DNA from: Mycobacterium noviomagense | GTDB lineage: Bacteria; Actinomycetota; Actinomycetes; Mycobacteriales; Mycobacteriaceae | Direction: 5' to 3' | DNA length: 64,000 nt | NCBI RefSeq assembly: GCF_010731635.1 | Contig: NZ_AP022583.1 | Location: forward strand, 1,116,001-1,180,000 | Part shown: positions 52,800 through 62,896 of the stretch, piece after piece | Layout: every line of letters starts with the position of its first letter | How positions within the stretch are numbered: position 1 is the first letter of the stretch | The notes under the pieces: model-generated | What the model saw: only the letters and a program-made list of their open reading frames with translations | Database searches by the model: none | What the model was told of the DNA's origin: nothing | Made by a program: the position numbers and the translations under genes

Positions 52800-54881
52800 C
52801 AGCCAGGCGTACTGGAAGGCCACCTCTTTCCAGCGCTCGTAACGTCCGCTGATACCGCCATGGCCGGCGCTCATCTGGGTCTTCAACAACACCGGGTTGG
52901 GGTCGGTCTTGGTGTGCCGCAACGCCGCCACCCACTTCGCAGGCTCGACGTAGTACACCCTGGTGTCGTTGAGTGACGTCATCGCCAGAATCGCCGGATA
53001 CTGCTGGGCAGCGACGTTTTCGTACGGCGCATACGATTTCACGTAGAAGTAGACATCCTTGTCGCGCAGCGGGTTTCCCCATTCGTCCCACTCGGTGACC
53101 GTGAGCGGTAGCGACGGATCAAGCAGCGTGGTCAGCGGGTCGACGAACGGCACCTGCGCCAGGATGCCGGCGAAGAGTTCCGGCGCCATATTGGCGACCG
53201 CACCCACCAGCAGCCCACCTGCGCTGCCGCCCAGGGCGACCAGCTTCTGCGGTCGCGTCAGCCCCGCCTCCACCAAATGCTTGGCGACGGCGACGAAGTC
53301 GGTGAAAGTGTTCTTCTTCTCCAGCAGCTTGCCGTGCTCGTACCACAGCCGCCCCATTTCACCGCCGCCGCGGACGTGCGCGATGACGAACACCATGCCG
53401 CGATCCAGCAGCGACAGTCGCGCGATGGAAAATCGCGGGTCCTCGCAGATCTCGTAAGCGCCGTAGCCGTATAACAGTGTCGGCGCCGGGAATTCGACAC
53501 CTTCGCGGTAGACGATGGACACCGGGATGCGGGTTCCGTCGGCCGCGTGGGCCCAATCCCGGCGTTCGACATAGTCCTCGCGGCGGTAGCCGCCTAGCAC
53601 TGGCTGCTCACGGAGCAACGTGCGCTCACCGGTGACGAAGTCGACGTCGTAGATCTGCACGGGGGTAAGGAAAGATCCCGCTCCGATCCGCAGCTTCGGT
53701 GAGTCCCAAGTCGGGTTGGGGCCCAGTCCAGTGGACATCAGCTCGGAGTCGAAGGTGATCTCCTCCGGTACCCCGTAGCCGCCCTCAGCGAGGAGGGGCC
53801 ACAGCTGGATTCGCGGCAATGCCTCCCGCCGGTAGCTGACGACGAGATGGCCGGCGAAGGCATCCACCGCGTCGAGCCGCATGTCGTCGCGGTGTGCGAT
53901 CAATGTGCGCTGGGCGGTGGGGTCGCTGACCGGTGCCTCGACAAGCGTGAAGTTGACTGCGCCGTCGTTGTGCAGGATCAGAAACCGGTCTTGGCCGCCG
54001 ACGACCGCATGTTCCACCGAATACTCGACGCCGTCACGCCGCGGCAAGACGGTGACAAACTGGCCGTGCGGGTCGGCGGCATCGACATAACGGACCTCCG
54101 AGGTGATCGCCGAGCCGGACACGATCAGCACGTAGGCGTCGCTGCGGGTGCGCCCCACCGCCAACCAGAACCGTTCGTCGGCTTCGTGGTACACCTTCTC
54201 GCTCGGCAAACCGGAGCCGAGCCGATGCCGCCAGACCGTGTCCGGGCGCCACGCGGCATCCACCGTCACGTAGTACACGGTGCGGTTGTCGGTCGCCCAC
54301 GTCACGCCCGCGCCGATGCCCGTGATCTCGTCGGGGTACCGCTGTTCGGTGCGCAAGTCTTTGAACCGCAAGGTGTATCGCTCATCGCCGGCGTAGTCGA
54401 CTGAGTACGCGAGCACGTTGCCGTCTGGGCTCACACTGGCAGCGCCCAGCGCGAAGAAGTCGTGACCCTCGGCTTCGACATTCTCGTCGAGCAGCACCTG
54501 CTCGCCCGGGATCTCGGTGTGCTCATCGAAAATCGGCGGATTCCAGTCGCCCGCATCTCGTACCGGGCAACGACAGTGCACACCATACTGCTTGCCTTGG
54601 AAGCTGCGGGCGTAATACCACCAGTCGCCACGCCGGATCGGCACCGAGAGATCGGTTTCCTTGGTGCGCGCCTTGATCTCATCGAAGATCTGCTGCCGCA
54701 ACGGCTCCAGATGGGCCGTCATCGCATCGGCGTACTCGTTTTCCGCTTCGAGATGCGCGACGACTTCGGGGTTTGCCTTGTCGCGCAGCCATTCATACGG
54801 ATCGACGAAGACGTCGTCGTGGTACACGCGGCGGCTCTCCACCCGTTTGGCCACTGGCGATACCGGTGAGTTGTTGCTCAT
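52728..54881 (-). CDS. ptrB: Oligopeptidase B (S9A prolyl oligopeptidase family)
   Basis: A 717-residue serine peptidase cleaving after basic residues in short peptides. N-terminal beta-propeller ([22 protein letters not shown]), C-terminal alpha/beta hydrolase with Ser about 554 in [12 protein letters not shown], Asp in [13 protein letters not shown] and His in [14 protein letters not shown]. In H37Rv, as I recall, this locus is annotated as two pieces (ptrBa/ptrBb); here it is one intact frame. The last 24 codons run antisense to the doxX 3' end. The ATG overlaps the purC stop. Confidence 0.93.
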   Translation of the reverse strand: MSNNSPVSPVAKRVESRRVYHDDVFVDPYEWLRDKANPEVVAHLEAENEYADAMTAHLEPLRQQIFDEIKARTKETDLSVPIRRGDWWYYARSFQGKQYGVHCRCPVRDAGDWNPPIFDEHTEIPGEQVLLDENVEAEGHDFFALGAASVSPDGNVLAYSVDYAGDERYTLRFKDLRTEQRYPDEITGIGAGVTWATDNRTVYYVTVDAAWRPDTVWRHRLGSGLPSEKVYHEADERFWLAVGRTRSDAYVLIVSGSAITSEVRYVDAADPHGQFVTVLPRRDGVEYSVEHAVVGGQDRFLILHNDGAVNFTLVEAPVSDPTAQRTLIAHRDDMRLDAVDAFAGHLVVSYRREALPRIQLWPLLAEGGYGVPEEITFDSELMSTGLGPNPTWDSPKLRIGAGSFLTPVQIYDVDFVTGERTLLREQPVLGGYRREDYVERRDWAHAADGTRIPVSIVYREGVEFPAPTLLYGYGAYEICEDPRFSIARLSLLDRGMVFVIAHVRGGGEMGRLWYEHGKLLEKKNTFTDFVAVAKHLVEAGLTRPQKLVALGGSAGGLLVGAVANMAPELFAGILAQVPFVDPLTTLLDPSLPLTVTEWDEWGNPLRDKDVYFYVKSYAPYENVAAQQYPAILAMTSLNDTRVYYVEPAKWVAALRHTKTDPNPVLLKTQMSAGHGGISGRYERWKEVAFQYAWLLAAADRDHYGSGQVDDLVSGAQG

Positions 54882-55774
54882 TGGCCGGGGCCGATCCAGT
54901 CGTCGAAGCGCAACCCGGAAATCCGTTCGTAGGCTTCGATGTAGCGAGCGCGGGTGGCCTCGATCACGTCCTCGGGCAGCGGAGGCGGCGGCTGTGAGCC
55001 GCTACGGTCCCAGCCTGATTCCGGGCTGGTGAGCCAATTGCGCACGAACTGCTTGTCGAAGCTGTGCTGAACGACCCCCTCGCGGTAGTTTTCGGCCAGC
55101 CAGTATCGCGAGGAGTCCGGTGTGAAAACCTCGTCGGCCAGCACCAGGTTGCCGTGGGCATCGAGGCCGAACTCAAACTTGGTGTCTGCGATGATGATCC
55201 CCTTCGTCAGAGCGTGGTCGGCGGCCTGTACATACGTTTGCAGCGTACGATCGCGCAACTGGTTGGCGCGCACCGCTCCCACCATCTCGATCACGCGGGC
55301 GAACGGAATGTTCTCATCGTGGTGTCCGAGTTCGGCTTTGGTGGCAGGAGTGAACAACGGCGTTGACAACCTGCTTGCTTCCGCCAAACCCGGTGGCAAC
55401 GGGATGCCGCAGAGTTTGCCGGTCTTTTGGTAGTCCAATAGCCCCGAGCCGGTCAGATATCCGCGTGCCACGCACTCCACCGGCACCATCTCCAGCTCGC
55501 GCACCACCAGCGCGCGCCCAAGTACTTCGTCGGGAATCCGCGGGTCGTCTGGCGGCCCAGCCAGATGGTTGGGCGCCTCGACAAGGTTGAAGAAGAACAC
55601 GCTCATTGCGGTCAGAATGCGGCCCTTATCTGGGATCGTGCTGTCCAGCACATAGTCGAACGCCGAGATCCGGTCGGTCGCGACGAACAGCAGGTGCTCG
55701 TCGTCGATGCGGTACAGCTCGCGGACCTTACCGCTGGCCAGGTGCCGGTAGTCGGACAGAGCGGGACACACCAT
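54878..55774 (-). CDS. purC: SAICAR synthetase
   Basis: Phosphoribosylaminoimidazole-succinocarboxamide synthase, 298 residues. Motifs: [45 protein letters not shown], and [32 protein letters not shown]. Homologue of Rv0780. Starts the purC-ptrB unit (four-base overlap), linking a purine gene with a peptidase. Confidence 0.96.
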   Translation of the reverse strand: MVCPALSDYRHLASGKVRELYRIDDEHLLFVATDRISAFDYVLDSTIPDKGRILTAMSVFFFNLVEAPNHLAGPPDDPRIPDEVLGRALVVRELEMVPVECVARGYLTGSGLLDYQKTGKLCGIPLPPGLAEASRLSTPLFTPATKAELGHHDENIPFARVIEMVGAVRANQLRDRTLQTYVQAADHALTKGIIIADTKFEFGLDAHGNLVLADEVFTPDSSRYWLAENYREGVVQHSFDKQFVRNWLTSPESGWDRSGSQPPPPLPEDVIEATRARYIEAYERISGLRFDDWIGPGQ

Positions 55775-55828
55775 CGGGTCAGCCTATCCGGCGGCCCCAT
55801 GAACCAACACTGTGCTGGGATCAACGCT

Positions 55829-56443
55829 ATGAGATCGCGCTACCTGCCCTACGCCACCCGACCCGGCCGGCTGCTGGGCCAACTGCTCAGCGACATCCTC
55901 GTCGTCGTGTGGACGTTCGCATGGGTGCTCGTCGGCATGGCAGTTCACACCGCCGTCTCGACCATCGCCACAGTCGGCCGGGATGTCCACAACGGCGCAC
56001 ATGGCATCGCCACCAACTTGGAGTCGGCGGGCCGCAGCGCGGAACACCTCCCGCTAGTGGGCGGCGCGGTCAGCAAGCCGCTGACCGCGGCCAGCGAGGC
56101 CGCTCTCGACATCGCCGGCGCCGGCCACAACCTAGACACCACCGCCACCTGGTTGGCCGTGCTACTTGCGCTCGCGGTGGCTGGCCCGCCGATCCTGGCC
56201 GTGATGATGCCGTGGCTTTTCTTGCGGCTCAGGTTCTTCCGACGCAAGTGGACGGTGACCGCCCTGGCCGCCACGCCGGCCGGCGAACAGCTGCTGGCAC
56301 TGCGGGCGTTGGCGAACCGGCCGCTGCGCAAGTTGACCGCGGTCAACGCCGATCCGGTCGCGGCGTGGCGGCGCGAGGATCCGGTCACCATCCATGGCCT
56401 GGCCGCTCTTGAACTGCGGTCGGCCGGAGTTCGGGTGCGCTAG
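55829..56443 (+). CDS. Two-helix membrane protein (Rv0779c-like)
   Basis: A 204-residue conserved mycobacterial membrane protein with transmembrane helices at about 18-42 (LSDILVVVWTFAWVLVGMAV) and 110-135 (LAVLLALAVAGPPILAVMMPWLFL) enclosing an extracytoplasmic loop of small residues; the C-terminal tail is Arg-rich. ATG 55829 gives a length close to Rv0779c; ATG 55799 is possible. Function unknown. Confidence 0.78.
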   Translation: MRSRYLPYATRPGRLLGQLLSDILVVVWTFAWVLVGMAVHTAVSTIATVGRDVHNGAHGIATNLESAGRSAEHLPLVGGAVSKPLTAASEAALDIAGAGHNLDTTATWLAVLLALAVAGPPILAVMMPWLFLRLRFFRRKWTVTALAATPAGEQLLALRALANRPLRKLTAVNADPVAAWRREDPVTIHGLAALELRSAGVRVR

Positions 56444-56491
56444 ACCGGCGAGGGACGCAAGGGGCGGCTGTTTCACATATCGCACGCGGGG

Positions 56492-57484
56492 TCAGCGCAC
56501 CAGCACGCGGGGCACGTGCAGCAGCCCGGCCACCACCACGATCAGCCATACCGCCAGCGCGTTCCAGAAGAACACCAGCGAAACCGTCTGCAATGCGTGC
56601 ACATTGAGCTCGACCGCCATGGCATAGGTTGCCGCAGAGTACATGCCGAGCGGGAACACCATCGCCCACCACACACCGGCGAACTGCAGGACCGTCGGCC
56701 GCCGGCTGATGGTGCGCAGCCCGAAAGATATCAGCGGAGGTATCCACAGGGTGGCCACCAACCAGGTCACCTGGGTTATCTCGCGCACAGTGCCGGCCAG
56801 CCAGTGGGGAGCCAGTAGGTGGATGTAGTCGCCGGCCAGCGTGGCAATGGCCAATGCGCCCATCAGAATCCAGGTATCCGGCTCGAATCCGTCGCGGTCC
56901 TTTCGCTCTGCGACGGCGCGCCACAGGATCAGCGCCGTCATCAAGCCGTAGATGCACAACGCCACCGCCCAAAGCGGTACGGCGACCACCAGCCACCAGC
57001 GGTGTCCGGTGTAATAGGCAAGCAGCACCATCATGATCACCAGACCGGAGGTGGCGACGCTGGCCAGTTCCCAAGCGCCGTGGGAACGGTCTCGCAGAGC
57101 CGGCCATGGCCTGGCCGACATGTTGCGCGCGGTGGTCAGGATCAACACCAGCCAAACGGACAACGCTATTGCACCGAGGACGTGGGCGACGACCACCTGC
57201 GAGGCCAGCCGACTGCCCAACACCGCACACGCGGCGACGAACGTGAACAAACGCAACGTGACGTCAGGATCCGACACGTCCCACACGGCGATCCGGCGCT
57301 TTACGGCGGCGGTAGTGATCACCAAAGCCACCAGAACCAGCAGAGCGAGCATGGCCAGCGCATCGAGTATCTGACTGATCCAGGTGTACTGATGATTGCG
57401 GGCGGCGATCGACAAGATTCCGGTCGCCATGACCGCCGCGAAAACATCTGGTGCCGGCTCGATGTCGCTGAACCGCAGCCTCAC
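56492..57484 (-). CDS. TDT-family (tellurite resistance/dicarboxylate) transporter
   Basis: A 330-residue protein with about ten transmembrane segments of the SLAC1/TehA/Mae1 family ([23 protein letters not shown] at the start; repeated hydrophobic helices such as [13 protein letters not shown] and [13 protein letters not shown]). Members carry C4-dicarboxylates, sulfite or anions. GTG 57484 overlaps the cyp126 stop by four bases (GTGA), so it is coupled to CYP126; the frame is open 28 codons upstream without homology. Substrate unknown. Confidence 0.82.
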   Translation of the reverse strand: MRLRFSDIEPAPDVFAAVMATGILSIAARNHQYTWISQILDALAMLALLVLVALVITTAAVKRRIAVWDVSDPDVTLRLFTFVAACAVLGSRLASQVVVAHVLGAIALSVWLVLILTTARNMSARPWPALRDRSHGAWELASVATSGLVIMMVLLAYYTGHRWWLVVAVPLWAVALCIYGLMTALILWRAVAERKDRDGFEPDTWILMGALAIATLAGDYIHLLAPHWLAGTVREITQVTWLVATLWIPPLISFGLRTISRRPTVLQFAGVWWAMVFPLGMYSAATYAMAVELNVHALQTVSLVFFWNALAVWLIVVVAGLLHVPRVLVR

Positions 57485-58722
57485 GACGGGCCGAGCAGCT
57501 TTACGATCAGATGCCGGATCCCGGTGTGCCGGTTGCTGCGCGCCCATTCGACAGGTGCCGCGACGCACACGCTATCGAAGCGCGACAGCAGCTCCTCGAA
57601 AAGCACGCGCAGCTCCAGTCGCGCCAGGTTGGCGCCGAGGCAATAGTGCACACCGTGGCCGAAACCTAAGTGCGGATTGGGTTTCCGGGTGATGTCGAAC
57701 TCGTCGGCGCGGTCGAACACGGTTTCGTCCCGGTTGGCCGAGCCCTCCCAGATCTGAACCTTCTGCCCGGCCTTGATCGATTGGCCGCCGAGCGTGACGT
57801 CGCGGGTGGCGGTGCGCCGCTTTGACGGCGACGGCGAGGTCCAGCGGACGATCTCTTCGATCGCGGTCGGCAGCATGCCGAGATCGCTGCGCAGCGCCTT
57901 CAATTGGCCCGGATGCTCGGCCAGCACCAACAGCCCGCCGGCGACCGCGTTGCGGGTCGTCTCCGCGCCGGCGCTGAACAGCAGGCTGAAGAACAGGTAC
58001 AACTCCACATCCGACAACCCCGGCGCCTCGTCGACCGTGGCGTTGGCGACGATCGACAGCATGTCGTCGGTCGGCTTCGCACGCTTGGCGGCGATCAACT
58101 CCTGGCCGTAGGCATACATCCGCGAGCTCGCCTCCTCGACCGAGAGCTGCGACAGCGATGCCTTGCGGGAACCGCCGAAGTCGAACTGCGGCTCGATAGC
58201 CTCGAACAGCCAATGCCGTTCGGACTCGGGCACTCCCAACAGGATGCAGGTCATCTGCATCGGCAGTTCGGTGGCGACGTCGACCAGGAAGTCGAACGGT
58301 TCATCCGGCACCACCGCATCGAGCAGGCGGCGCGCCCGGGCCCGCAGGTCGTCCTCGACACGACGGATCATTCGGGGGGTGAGCCCGGAGCTGACCAGTC
58401 GCCGGATCTGCGAATGCCGCGGGTCGTCCATCATGTTCAGCACTTGACCGGCGATGGCCAGGTCTTGCAGCAGCGTGCCGCCGAACGGCCGCTTACCGCC
58501 GGTGACGGACGAGAACGTCACCGGATCACGCAGTACCGCAAACGTTTCCGGGTAGGTGGCTACCGACCAGAATCCTTCGCCGTCGGGCGTGTGCTCTGTG
58601 GGCTCGTGCCAGAACACCGGGGCCTCGCGGCGGTGGATGGCGAACAGCTCATGCGGAAACCCGTTGGCGAAGTTGTCCAGATCGGTGAAGTCGATGCCGG
58701 CCAGGGCACGGGTGGCCGTCAC
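57481..58722 (-). CDS. cyp126: Cytochrome P450 CYP126
   Basis: A 413-residue P450 (Rv0778 homologue). Haem ligand Cys361 in [27 protein letters not shown]-helix oxygen-activation motif [10 protein letters not shown]-helix E-x-x-R in [11 protein letters not shown] region. Physiological substrate unknown; M. tuberculosis CYP126A1 binds azoles. GTG overlaps the purB stop (GTGA) and the TDT gene overlaps its own end, forming a tightly packed purB-cyp126-TDT operon. Confidence 0.93.
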   Translation of the reverse strand: MTATRALAGIDFTDLDNFANGFPHELFAIHRREAPVFWHEPTEHTPDGEGFWSVATYPETFAVLRDPVTFSSVTGGKRPFGGTLLQDLAIAGQVLNMMDDPRHSQIRRLVSSGLTPRMIRRVEDDLRARARRLLDAVVPDEPFDFLVDVATELPMQMTCILLGVPESERHWLFEAIEPQFDFGGSRKASLSQLSVEEASSRMYAYGQELIAAKRAKPTDDMLSIVANATVDEAPGLSDVELYLFFSLLFSAGAETTRNAVAGGLLVLAEHPGQLKALRSDLGMLPTAIEEIVRWTSPSPSKRRTATRDVTLGGQSIKAGQKVQIWEGSANRDETVFDRADEFDITRKPNPHLGFGHGVHYCLGANLARLELRVLFEELLSRFDSVCVAAPVEWARSNRHTGIRHLIVKLLGPS

Positions 58723-60134
58723 AGGATGGCCCCCGGGGTGTACTTGGCCGCATCCGGATAGCGGGCAACCAGCGCGTCGACCTCGGCTACCACGGCGTCG
58801 ACCTGGTCGCCGGCAGCTCCGACGAACGCCTCTTTGTCGGCCAGCACAGCGTCCAACGCGGCGTGGTCCAGCGGCAGCCGCGGGTCATCGGCCAGCCGCT
58901 GCAAAAGATCCGGCTCGGCGCCTTCTCGCATCGCCAGCGCTGTCGCAACCGCATGTTCGCGGATCACCTCGTGCGCCGCCTCGCGACCCATGCCGGCGCG
59001 AACCGCGGCAATCAGCACCTTGGTGGTGGCCAAAAACGGCAGATACCGGTCCAGTTCGCGCTGGATCACCGCGGGGTAGGCACCGAACTCGTCGAGCACG
59101 GTCAAGAAGGTCTCGATCTGCCCGTCGATGGCAAAGAAGCTGTCCGGCAACGCCACTCGGCGCACCACCGAGCAGAACACGTCACCCTCGTTCCACTGCG
59201 CGCCGGCGAGTTCGGCCGTCATCGCCGCATAACCGCGCAGCACCACCTGCAGGCCGTTGACCCGTTCGCAGCTGCGGGTGTTCATCTTGTGCGGCATTGC
59301 CGACGAACCGACCTGTCCCGGCGCAAACCCTTCGGTCACAAGCTCATGGCCGGCCATCAGGCGGATGGTGTGCGCCAGCGACGACGGTCCGGCGCCCAAC
59401 TGCACCAGTGCCGACACCACATCGTGGTCCAGCGAGCGCGGATAGACCTGTCCGACGCTGGTCAAAACCGTTGAGAACCCCAGAAATTCAGCGATGAGGC
59501 CCTCCAATCGGGCCAACTTGGCCACATCGCCGCCGAGCAGGTCGAGCATGTCTTGGGCGGTGCCCATCGGGCCCTTGATGCCGCGCAGCGGATAGCGGTC
59601 GATCAACTCGCGCAGCCTGGTCAGTGCGAGCAGCGTCTCCTGAGCCGCCGAGGCGAACCGTTTGCCCAATGTGGTGGCCTGGGCGGCGACGTTGTGGCTG
59701 CGTCCGGCCATCACCAGATCCCGGTAGGCAACCGCCCGTTCGGCCAGCCGGGCCACTACAGCGACCCCGTGAGAGAACACCAGTTCCAACGAGCGGCGGA
59801 TTTGCAGCTGCTCGACGTTCTCGGTGAGGTCGCGGCTGGTCATGCCTTTGTGGATGTGCTCGTGGCCGGCCAGCGCATTGAACTCCTCGATGCGGGCCTT
59901 GACGTCGTGGCGCAGCACGCGCTCACGCGCGGCGATCGAGGCGAGATCGACGTCCTCGAGAACCCGTTCGTAGTCGGCGATCACTTCCGGGGATACGCCG
60001 ACACCTAGCTCGGCCTGCGCGCGCAGCACCGCCAGCCACAGCCGCCGTTCCGCGACGACTTTGGCCTGCGGCGACCAGATCGCCACCATATCGGCGCTGG
60101 CATACCGGTCGGCCAGCACGTTGGGCATGCTCAC
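58719..60134 (-). CDS. purB: Adenylosuccinate lyase
   Basis: A 471-residue fumarase/aspartase-superfamily enzyme acting in two steps of AMP synthesis (SAICAR to AICAR and adenylosuccinate to AMP). Motifs: [12 protein letters not shown] (active-site base region), [16 protein letters not shown], and the signature [19 protein letters not shown]. Homologue of Rv0777. Start GTG 60134, with an ATG two codons later; GAGGA lies upstream of both. Divergent from the DUF429 gene. Confidence 0.95.
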   Translation of the reverse strand: MSMPNVLADRYASADMVAIWSPQAKVVAERRLWLAVLRAQAELGVGVSPEVIADYERVLEDVDLASIAARERVLRHDVKARIEEFNALAGHEHIHKGMTSRDLTENVEQLQIRRSLELVFSHGVAVVARLAERAVAYRDLVMAGRSHNVAAQATTLGKRFASAAQETLLALTRLRELIDRYPLRGIKGPMGTAQDMLDLLGGDVAKLARLEGLIAEFLGFSTVLTSVGQVYPRSLDHDVVSALVQLGAGPSSLAHTIRLMAGHELVTEGFAPGQVGSSAMPHKMNTRSCERVNGLQVVLRGYAAMTAELAGAQWNEGDVFCSVVRRVALPDSFFAIDGQIETFLTVLDEFGAYPAVIQRELDRYLPFLATTKVLIAAVRAGMGREAAHEVIREHAVATALAMREGAEPDLLQRLADDPRLPLDHAALDAVLADKEAFVGAAGDQVDAVVAEVDALVARYPDAAKYTPGAIL

Positions 60135-60184
60135 TTGGTCCTCACGAAGACACAGCTTACGGTCGGGTGCGGCAAGCTGGGCGA

Positions 60185-61048
60185 ATGTACTTCGTTGGCG
60201 TGGATCTTGCTTGGGGCGAAATCAACCAAAGCGGTGTTGCGGTAGTCGACGCCGACGGTCGATTGGTGCATGTCGGTACGGCGCACGACGACGCGAGCAT
60301 CCTGAACGCACTGTCTCCATACGTCCGCGACGACTGCCTGGTCGCGCTCGACGCACCGCTGATTGTGAAGAACCCGACTGGGTATCGGCCCTGCGAAACG
60401 GCGCTTAACCGCGATTTCGCCAAGTTCGAAGCCGGCGCACGCCCGGCATATACGGGCAGACCTGAGTTTGCGGACATCCCGCGAGGGGCCAGACTGGCCG
60501 GCGCGCTCGGACTCGACATGGACCCGCATTCCCAGGCGCGCAGGCGAGCCATCGAAGTCTACCCACATCCTGCCGCCGTGGTGCTGTTCGGCCTGGATCG
60601 CACGCTGAAGTACAAGCGCGGCCCGCTAGGGACGCGCCAGCGTGAGCTGCTGCGGTTGATGACGCTGATCGAGCGACTGGACGAGGCAACACCGCGACTG
60701 CGGGTGAACCACAACGTGGCCTGGGTCGAGCTGCGCAACAGGGTGACCGCGGCGACCCGACCGGTCCAGCTGGACGGCGCCGAGGACCCCGTCGACGCCG
60801 TGCTGTGCGCCTACATAGCGCTGTACTGGTATCACCGTCGCGACGACATGGCGATCTATGGCGACTTCGCGACCGGCTACATCGTCACTCCGTCGCTTCC
60901 AACTGATTTGGCCGCGCCGCAGGTCGACCAGCGCGACCCCGACGAAGTGGAGCAGCGGCTCGCCCGCCTCACGGCACTTTTGCGCGACGCCCAGCTCGAG
61001 CTCGACGCGCTTCGGCAGCGGATCCTTTCGCGGCCAGAAGGGAACTAA
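60185..61048 (+). CDS. DUF429 RNase H-fold-like protein (Rv0776c-like)
   Basis: A 287-residue DUF429 protein. These adopt an RNase H-like fold; acidic residues in YFVGVDLAWG and ALDAPLIV match the family active-site region, and ECYPH-type sequence appears as AIEVYPHPAAVVLFGL. Biochemical role unknown; predicted nuclease. ATG 60185 begins the conserved domain; GTG 60167 is open. A TACGGT -10 lies at 60158. Ends in a coiled, Leu-rich helix (LLRDAQLELDALRQRIL). Confidence 0.82.
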   Translation: MYFVGVDLAWGEINQSGVAVVDADGRLVHVGTAHDDASILNALSPYVRDDCLVALDAPLIVKNPTGYRPCETALNRDFAKFEAGARPAYTGRPEFADIPRGARLAGALGLDMDPHSQARRRAIEVYPHPAAVVLFGLDRTLKYKRGPLGTRQRELLRLMTLIERLDEATPRLRVNHNVAWVELRNRVTAATRPVQLDGAEDPVDAVLCAYIALYWYHRRDDMAIYGDFATGYIVTPSLPTDLAAPQVDQRDPDEVEQRLARLTALLRDAQLELDALRQRILSRPEGN

Positions 61049-61137
61049 TCCGGCGCGGATTGTTACCCGGCCGCGAATGCTTGAATCAGCCGGTCAATGA
61101 ACGCGCCGGTATTAGGCGCGCTTGCACGTGGGCGGCG

Positions 61138-61767
61138 CTAAATCGCAATCGGCGGCTGCTCAACCGGCGCCAGCGCGTCGATGATCTCGATCAGCGTGGA
61201 GCGTGCGACATTTCGCGGGTCCTGGCGGTCGTCCACCAGTGCGCAGATGACCGCGCCGTCCACCGCGCAGATCAGGGTGGAAACCAGTTCCATGCGCACC
61301 AAGCGACCCGATCGCTCGATGGCTTCGGCGATGGCGTCAGCACGCTGGCGCACGATCCGGCGCTGAATATCACGCAATGCGGGAAGACGCGCGCACGCGA
61401 TGTAGCGCTCGTAGCGAGAGATCAACTGATCTCGCAGACCGGGACCCGGTTTCTCGCTCACCAACAGTTCGACCAGCGCATCGGCGGTGGTTTCCGGGCC
61501 GCGGCGGCGACGGGACAGGGCGGCGACCCCAGCTCGCAGCTGCGCGATCTCCAACATCCCGATGTGTTCGACCGCGCTGGCGATCAGATCGTCCAGAGAC
61601 GAGAAATAGTAGGTGGTCGAAGCCAACGGCAGAGCGGCCCGGCGCGCGACTGCCCGGTGCCGCACCGCCTCGAACCCGCCCTCGCACAGCAGCTCGGCGG
61701 CCGCGCTGACCAGCGCGTACCGTCGGCGTTCTCCCTTCGGAGTAACAGCTGCGGTCACTCCCGTCAT
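61138..61767 (-). CDS. TetR-family regulator (Rv0775-like)
   Basis: A 209-residue TetR regulator: RRRYALVSAAAELLCEGGFEAVRHRAVARRAALPLASTTYYFSSLDDLIASAVEHI is the DNA-binding region. ATG 61767 is supported by homology to the M. tuberculosis gene; the frame is open far upstream through the divergent esterase. The divergent Tat-exported esterase gene starts 117 bases away and is the probable target. Confidence 0.85.
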   Translation of the reverse strand: MTGVTAAVTPKGERRRYALVSAAAELLCEGGFEAVRHRAVARRAALPLASTTYYFSSLDDLIASAVEHIGMLEIAQLRAGVAALSRRRRGPETTADALVELLVSEKPGPGLRDQLISRYERYIACARLPALRDIQRRIVRQRADAIAEAIERSGRLVRMELVSTLICAVDGAVICALVDDRQDPRNVARSTLIEIIDALAPVEQPPIAI

Positions 61768-61871
61768 GCTGCCAGCCAGCCAGGTACCGCATTGGCCTTT
61801 CGGACAAACGCCGTGGCGCGGGCATGCCGTCGGCGACGCAGAGCGATGCGGTGGGAAGTAGCGGCGGCGCC

Positions 61872-61883
61872 TATGATGCCCGC
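61872..61883 (+). promoter_or_regulatory. -10 box of leaderless esterase gene
   Basis: TATGAT (61872-61877), six bases, ATG 61884: a near-consensus -10 with leaderless spacing. Confidence 0.55.
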
Positions 61884-62783
61884 ATGCCCGACTTGACCCG
61901 TCGTAGCGTGCTGCGCCTCGGAGCCGGCGCGGTCGCCGGAGCGGTGGGCGCTTACGCGCTCGGCGGGCAGCTGCATCCGCGGCGTTCGCTGGCCGCGCCG
62001 GTGTCGATGGCGGCCACCGGCATTCCGCTGGCGCCGGTCCCACCACTGGAACCGGCTCCGGCGCCGGCTGCGGCTCCGACGATGGCCACCGGCTCCTTTG
62101 TGTCAGCAGCGCGCGGCGGCATACCAACCAATTGGGCGATCGCCCGTCCGCCAGGCCAGACCAAACCACTGCGGCCGGTCATTGCGCTGCACGGCAAGGG
62201 CTCGGATGCGGCCACGGTGATGGCCGGCGGCGTCGAGCCGGGCCTCGCCCAGGCGGTCAAAGCCGGTCTGCCGCCGTTTGCGGTGGTCGCCGTCGACGGC
62301 GGCGGAAGCTATTGGCACAAAAGGGCTTCCGGCGAGGATTCGGGCGCCATGGTGCTGAACGAGCTCATTCCCATGCTCAACACGCAGGGCTTGGACACCT
62401 CGCGTGTGGCGTTTCTGGGCTGGTCGATGGGCGGTTATGGCGCGCTGTTGCTGGGCAGCCGGCTCGGGCCGGCGCGCACCGCGGCCATCTGTGCGGTGAG
62501 CCCGGCGCTGTGGCTGTCGCCGGGTGCCACGGCACCGGGCGCGTTCGACGGGGCTGACGACTGGTCGGCCAATTCGGTGTTCGGCCAGCCGGCCTTGGCG
62601 TCGATCCCCGTCCGAGTGGATTGCGGCAACAGCGACCCCTTCTACACCGCGACCCGGCAATTCGTCGCGCAGCTACCCAACCCGCCGGCAGGCGGCTTCT
62701 CGCCCGGTGGACACGACGCCGGATTCTGGAGCTCTCAGCTGCCCGGCGAGCTCAGCTGGATCGCGCCGCTGCTGGTCGCCTAG
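61884..62783 (+). CDS. Tat-exported alpha/beta hydrolase (Rv0774c-like esterase)
   Basis: A 299-residue exported esterase. The N-terminus has a Tat motif (TRRSVLRLG) and hydrophobic region; a Pro/Ala-rich linker follows. The catalytic Ser is near residue 181 in FLGWSMGGYGALL (a mycolyltransferase/esterase D-like elbow), the acid in DCGNSDPF, and His in GGHDAGFW. M. tuberculosis Rv0774c is reported as an esterase, which supports the assignment. Likely periplasmic or cell-wall lipid ester hydrolase. Leaderless start. Confidence 0.87.
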   Translation: MPDLTRRSVLRLGAGAVAGAVGAYALGGQLHPRRSLAAPVSMAATGIPLAPVPPLEPAPAPAAAPTMATGSFVSAARGGIPTNWAIARPPGQTKPLRPVIALHGKGSDAATVMAGGVEPGLAQAVKAGLPPFAVVAVDGGGSYWHKRASGEDSGAMVLNELIPMLNTQGLDTSRVAFLGWSMGGYGALLLGSRLGPARTAAICAVSPALWLSPGATAPGAFDGADDWSANSVFGQPALASIPVRVDCGNSDPFYTATRQFVAQLPNPPAGGFSPGGHDAGFWSSQLPGELSWIAPLLVA

Positions 62784-62896
62784 GAACCCGCGTGTCGCGC
62801 GGCACGTCGTGTGGTGTACAACTGTTCACTAAGAACGTGGACGGCCGTTCGGTGCTCCCGACGGGCCGACAGCACCAGCACAGGTAAGGAACAACT

